A stretch of DNA of 64,000 bases from DASTFY01 sp963829955 (lineage in GTDB: Bacteria; Actinomycetota; Acidimicrobiia; Acidimicrobiales; Ilumatobacteraceae). A model generated the notes under the pieces. The model was not told the origin of the DNA. It was given only the letters and a program-made list of their open reading frames with translations, and did not search any database. The stretch covers positions 186,001-250,000 of the forward strand of contig CAWHKS010000001.1 of the NCBI GenBank assembly GCA_963829955.1, in the 5' to 3' direction. The position numbers and the translations under genes are program-made. Positions 61,304-64,000 of this stretch are shown piece by piece (position 1 is the first letter of the stretch; the number at the start of each line of letters is the position of its first letter).

Positions 61304-63195
61304 CAGAGCGCGTTCGGGTCGAAGTCGGACGGGGGCGGCGCGATGAACACGACCATTGGCTGGCCCAGCTCGATGAGCTGCGTCAGGTCGGCGTGGTCGG
61401 CAGCGGTCAGGCGGGGATCGACCGACATGCCGAAGAGGTTGGTGTCGACGAGCGGCACCAGGTCCGCCGAGCCCTCCGCCTCCAGACGGTCGATCAGGCG
61501 AGCGCGCACCGCCGCGGACTCCTCCGTCTGCTCGGGCGTCCGCGAATCGAAGCTGGCCACCTCGACGGCGTCGGGCACTTCGCGCCAGGCGTCGATGTAC
61601 CCGCCGGTGGCCAGGTGGATCTGGGCCACGGCGTCAGCGCGCGGCCCGACGCGGTGGTCGGTGACCGGCACGTGGAAGTACTCGTCGGCGAACACGTCGA
61701 GGCCGCGCCGCTCCAACTCGTTCAGCAGGCCGAATCCCGGGCTGCCGATGTCCGCGGCGTCGCTCCATCGGACCACATAGCGGTCATCGGGCCCGGTGGC
61801 CGCGCCCACGCCCTCCACCACCGCGTCGTACGTCGGGCCGGCCAGCGTGCCCACCGCGCTGCTCAGCCGCTCCTCGGGGTGGTGGGCCTCGGCGAACGCG
61901 ACCGACGTGGCCAACGACGTCACCACCGCGACGCCAGCGGCCACGACGGCGACGGTCGCCGCCGAGCGCTGCGCCCGCTCCGGCTGGCGGTGCTGCCACC
62001 AGGCCAGCGCGGTCCACAGCACGGCGCCGAGCAGGACCGTCGTGATGCCCCACGCCCAGAGCGTCAGGTAGAACCAGGGCCGGCCGAAGATCCGGGCCAT
62101 GGAGGCCGTACCGAGGACCAGCGCCACGGCGACAACGACATGCAGCGAACGCAGCGCGCGGGAGCCGACACGCCAAGCCATGACGGCCGACACCAACCAC
62201 AGCACCAGCACGATCGCACCGCGACCGGCCGAGGCGTTGGTGACGAAGCGGGCCGTCCCCGTCAGCTGTTCGGCCAGACCCGACCAGACGTCGAGGTGGC
62301 GCAGCGCAAGGCGGATCCCCTCGCCCAGGCCGATGGCGGCCTCGGGCGGCGAGCCGAAGTGGTCGATGAGCTCGCGGATGTTGCCCGGGTCGTTCGTGAA
62401 CTGATCGGCGACGGGGGGCAGCCACAGCACCACGCCGACCCCGGTGGCCCAGGCCACCATGCGCAGGGGCCGTCGGCGCGCCTCCCCTTCCGCCCGCTCG
62501 GCGCGGACGATCGCCGCGCCGAGCCCCAGGACCACCAGACCGACGGCCAGCGTCAGGTACGGCACGTGGGTCTGGGCGCACAGGGTGGCGAAGGCCACCA
62601 GCGGGATCGACATGAGATCGTCGCCGCACAGGACGGCCCACGCAGCGAGCAGCACGACGATCCAGGGCAGGACCGGGAGGTACGGGTTCCAGGGCTGCGT
62701 CAGGATGACCTGGCCGTAGCCACGCACGAGGATCGCCAGCAAGGCGGCGACAACAGCGACGCCCTTCCACCCACCTCTGCGCCAGCCGATCCACAGCGCG
62801 ACGGTGATAGCAGCCACGTGGACGACGACGGTGCCCACCTCGAGCGACCACGAGGTCTCGCCCAGCAGCCGGTAGGTGGGCGCCAGGAGGTAGAAGCTGA
62901 GCGGGCCGGGGTGGCTCCCCTGGTCGGGGTACTCGCCGATGCGGCCCGGCAGCCCGATCAGCGGGGTGTGCGACGTGCCGACGTCACGGACCCGGAACTC
63001 GGTCATGGCGAGGTCGAGCACCGGGTACCACTGGTCGGCGCTGAGGGCCACGACGGCCACCACGAGCGGGAGACCGACGACCGCGACGGCCACCGGCAGC
63101 AGCCAGCCGGGGCGCTCCCACAGTGGACGGGCCGCGCGGACCGCCGGCACCTGGTCCAGATCGGTCACGAGGGCGAGAGCGTATCCCGGGTGCAC
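61303..63195 (-). CDS. GT-C-like polytopic membrane protein (paralog of 57872)
   Basis: The product has 630 residues. About eleven membrane helices, an outside loop after the first (MTEFRVRDVGTSHTPLIGLP), the motif HPGPLSFYLLAPTYRLLGET and QTHVPYLTLAVGLVVLG match the layout of the gene at 57872. A soluble C-terminal part of about 160 residues follows. The stop overlaps the methyltransferase ATG by one base. GT-C function is inferred from layout and context. Confidence 0.8.
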   Translation of the reverse strand: MHPGYALALVTDLDQVPAVRAARPLWERPGWLLPVAVAVVGLPLVVAVVALSADQWYPVLDLAMTEFRVRDVGTSHTPLIGLPGRIGEYPDQGSHPGPLSFYLLAPTYRLLGETSWSLEVGTVVVHVAAITVALWIGWRRGGWKGVAVVAALLAILVRGYGQVILTQPWNPYLPVLPWIVVLLAAWAVLCGDDLMSIPLVAFATLCAQTHVPYLTLAVGLVVLGLGAAIVRAERAEGEARRRPLRMVAWATGVGVVLWLPPVADQFTNDPGNIRELIDHFGSPPEAAIGLGEGIRLALRHLDVWSGLAEQLTGTARFVTNASAGRGAIVLVLWLVSAVMAWRVGSRALRSLHVVVAVALVLGTASMARIFGRPWFYLTLWAWGITTVLLGAVLWTALAWWQHRQPERAQRSAATVAVVAAGVAVVTSLATSVAFAEAHHPEERLSSAVGTLAGPTYDAVVEGVGAATGPDDRYVVRWSDAADIGSPGFGLLNELERRGLDVFADEYFHVPVTDHRVGPRADAVAQIHLATGGYIDAWREVPDAVEVASFDSRTPEQTEESAAVRARLIDRLEAEGSADLVPLVDTNLFGMSVDPRLTAADHADLTQLIELGQPMVVFIAPPPSDFDPNAL

Positions 63196-63223
63196 CCATG
63201 CCTCGGGGCACCACCACTACGTT

Positions 63224-64000
63224 GTGCCCCTCGTGGACGCCACCGTCGAGGCCGAACCGCGCCTGCCGGGCAGCTGGTGGTCGGCCAAGGCACCGGTCCG
63301 CGACGACGGCCGGGCCTTCGTGCTCGGCGGCTCCGGTGGCCTGCGTCGCCGCGCCGACGGCGCGCTGGGGACCTGGGCAGGGATCGCCGCCGTCCTCGTG
63401 CTGGTCGCCATCCCGCTGCGGGGGCTCTACAAGTTCACCGGCGGCACGATGGAAGAGGGCTTCATGCTCTACTTCCCCGAGCTGCTGCGACGGGGCTCGG
63501 TGCCCAACGTCGACTTCCTCCACCTCTACGGGCCCGGCTCACTCCAGGCCCTCATGGTCTGGTACGAGCTCCTCGGCAACACCCTGGCCGCCGAGCGGAC
63601 GTTCGGCCTGCTGCAGCACCTCGGCATCATCCTCGGCCTCTTCGCGCTGGCACGGCCATGGGGCCGGCTGGCCGCCACCATCGTGGCCGCGTTCGCTGTC
63701 TTCTACGTCATGACGCCCATCGCGCTCACGGCGATGGCGTGGAACGGCGCCGTCGCCCTGACGCTGTGGAGCGGGGTCGCCGTGCTGCGAGGGCTGCACC
63801 TGGAGGACCCGCGCCGGCAGCGCCGGTGCTGGCTGGTCGGCGGCGTCCTCGCCGGTCTGGCCCTCACGTTCCGGCCCGACCTCATCGTGGCCGTCGGTCT
63901 GTTGCTCGGGTGGCTCCTCCTGACCCGTCCTGCCATCCGGCGTCCGGTCATCGTCGGTGGGCTGATCGGGCTGATCCCGATGTGGATCCACCTGGTCATG
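63224..64000 (+). CDS. GT-C/PMT-like membrane glycosyltransferase, 3' end beyond the window
   Basis: The frame is open from the GTG at 63224 (a second GTG is at 63233) to the last base, 259 residues visible. After about 55 cytoplasmic residues comes a helix (TWAGIAAVLVLVAIPL), the outside loop GTMEEGFMLYFPELLRRGSV with acidic residues followed by PNVDFLHLYGPGSLQALMVW, then several helices. The NVDFLHLYGPGS pattern is typical of PMT_2-like GT-C proteins. It is divergent from the gene at 63195 with 28 bases between starts. Confidence 0.82.
   Translation, partial: MPLVDATVEAEPRLPGSWWSAKAPVRDDGRAFVLGGSGGLRRRADGALGTWAGIAAVLVLVAIPLRGLYKFTGGTMEEGFMLYFPELLRRGSVPNVDFLHLYGPGSLQALMVWYELLGNTLAAERTFGLLQHLGIILGLFALARPWGRLAATIVAAFAVFYVMTPIALTAMAWNGAVALTLWSGVAVLRGLHLEDPRRQRRCWLVGGVLAGLALTFRPDLIVAVGLLLGWLLLTRPAIRRPVIVGGLIGLIPMWIHLVM

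Noticed and set aside
1..64000. CRISPR array, rRNA operon or further tRNAs
   Set aside because: No regularly spaced repeats with unique spacers, no rRNA sequence, and only one cloverleaf-compatible sequence were seen on either strand.

Overview
The window is 64 kb of GC-rich actinobacterial DNA. GTG starts are frequent, runs of genes are coupled by ATGA/GTGA/TGATG overlaps, and the gene content includes a PASTA-type kinase, an AftD-like arabinofuranosyltransferase, polyprenol-phosphate-mannose synthase, acyl-CoA catabolism and two lipoprotein-based ABC importers. This mix suggests a high-GC actinobacterium, possibly class Acidimicrobiia. That placement is inference; no rRNA or other phylogenetic marker beyond der and ispH is present.

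Layout. (1) 1-6724: an accessory, decaying region. A three-gene membrane/stress-type operon (223-1828) is followed by broken genes: a STAS remnant, a PRC-barrel gene with a one-base shift, a PASTA kinase split over three frames, half a CBS protein, a fragment of an unknown gene, and an IS481-like integrase remnant that ends next to tRNA-Pro(GGG) (6731-6805). (2) 6937-11167: core genes: zinc-ribbon protein, GTPase Der, a radical SAM/PDZ/DUF512 protein, and divergent IspH. (3) 11349-19028: acyl-CoA dehydrogenase, SirB1-like protein, acyl-CoA synthetase, aldehyde dehydrogenase, glycerophosphodiesterase and gamma-glutamyltransferase. (4) 19060-25330: flavin monooxygenase, cytosine-deaminase-like amidohydrolase, a NitT/TauT-type ABC importer and a convergent creatininase-family amidohydrolase. 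Together they look like an uptake and breakdown locus for a small nitrogen heterocycle or amide. (5) 25481-29062: lipoprotein, a frameshifted phytoene-dehydrogenase-like oxidoreductase, phosphoribosyltransferase and RidA. (6) 29232-37828: a complete Dpp/Opp importer with two tandem paralogous binding lipoproteins and a translationally coupled TetR regulator. (7) 38019-64000: mainly cell-envelope sugar metabolism: PIG-V-like mannosyltransferase, UDP-glucose dehydrogenase and UDP-glucuronate decarboxylase (UDP-xylose supply), three GT2 enzymes, a GT4 enzyme, AftD, several GT-C-like membrane proteins and a methyltransferase. It is interrupted at 44.6-47.6 kb by two DUF899 proteins, a GFA-family protein and a stand-alone TOPRIM protein.

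The most interesting unit is 49606-59809. Six genes are chained by start/stop overlaps: a proline-repeat small protein, a GMC-type FAD oxidoreductase, two extended SDR proteins, AftD and a GT-C-like protein. An FAD oxidoreductase plus SDRs beside an arabinosyltransferase recalls the DprE1/DprE2 logic that makes the arabinose donor in mycobacteria, but with a different flavoprotein family. This is a hypothesis.

Single-base frame breaks occur in several otherwise intact genes, some at G/C homopolymers. Isolated ones (26.9 kb, 49.0 kb) may be sequencing errors. The dense cluster left of the tRNA looks more like real gene decay.
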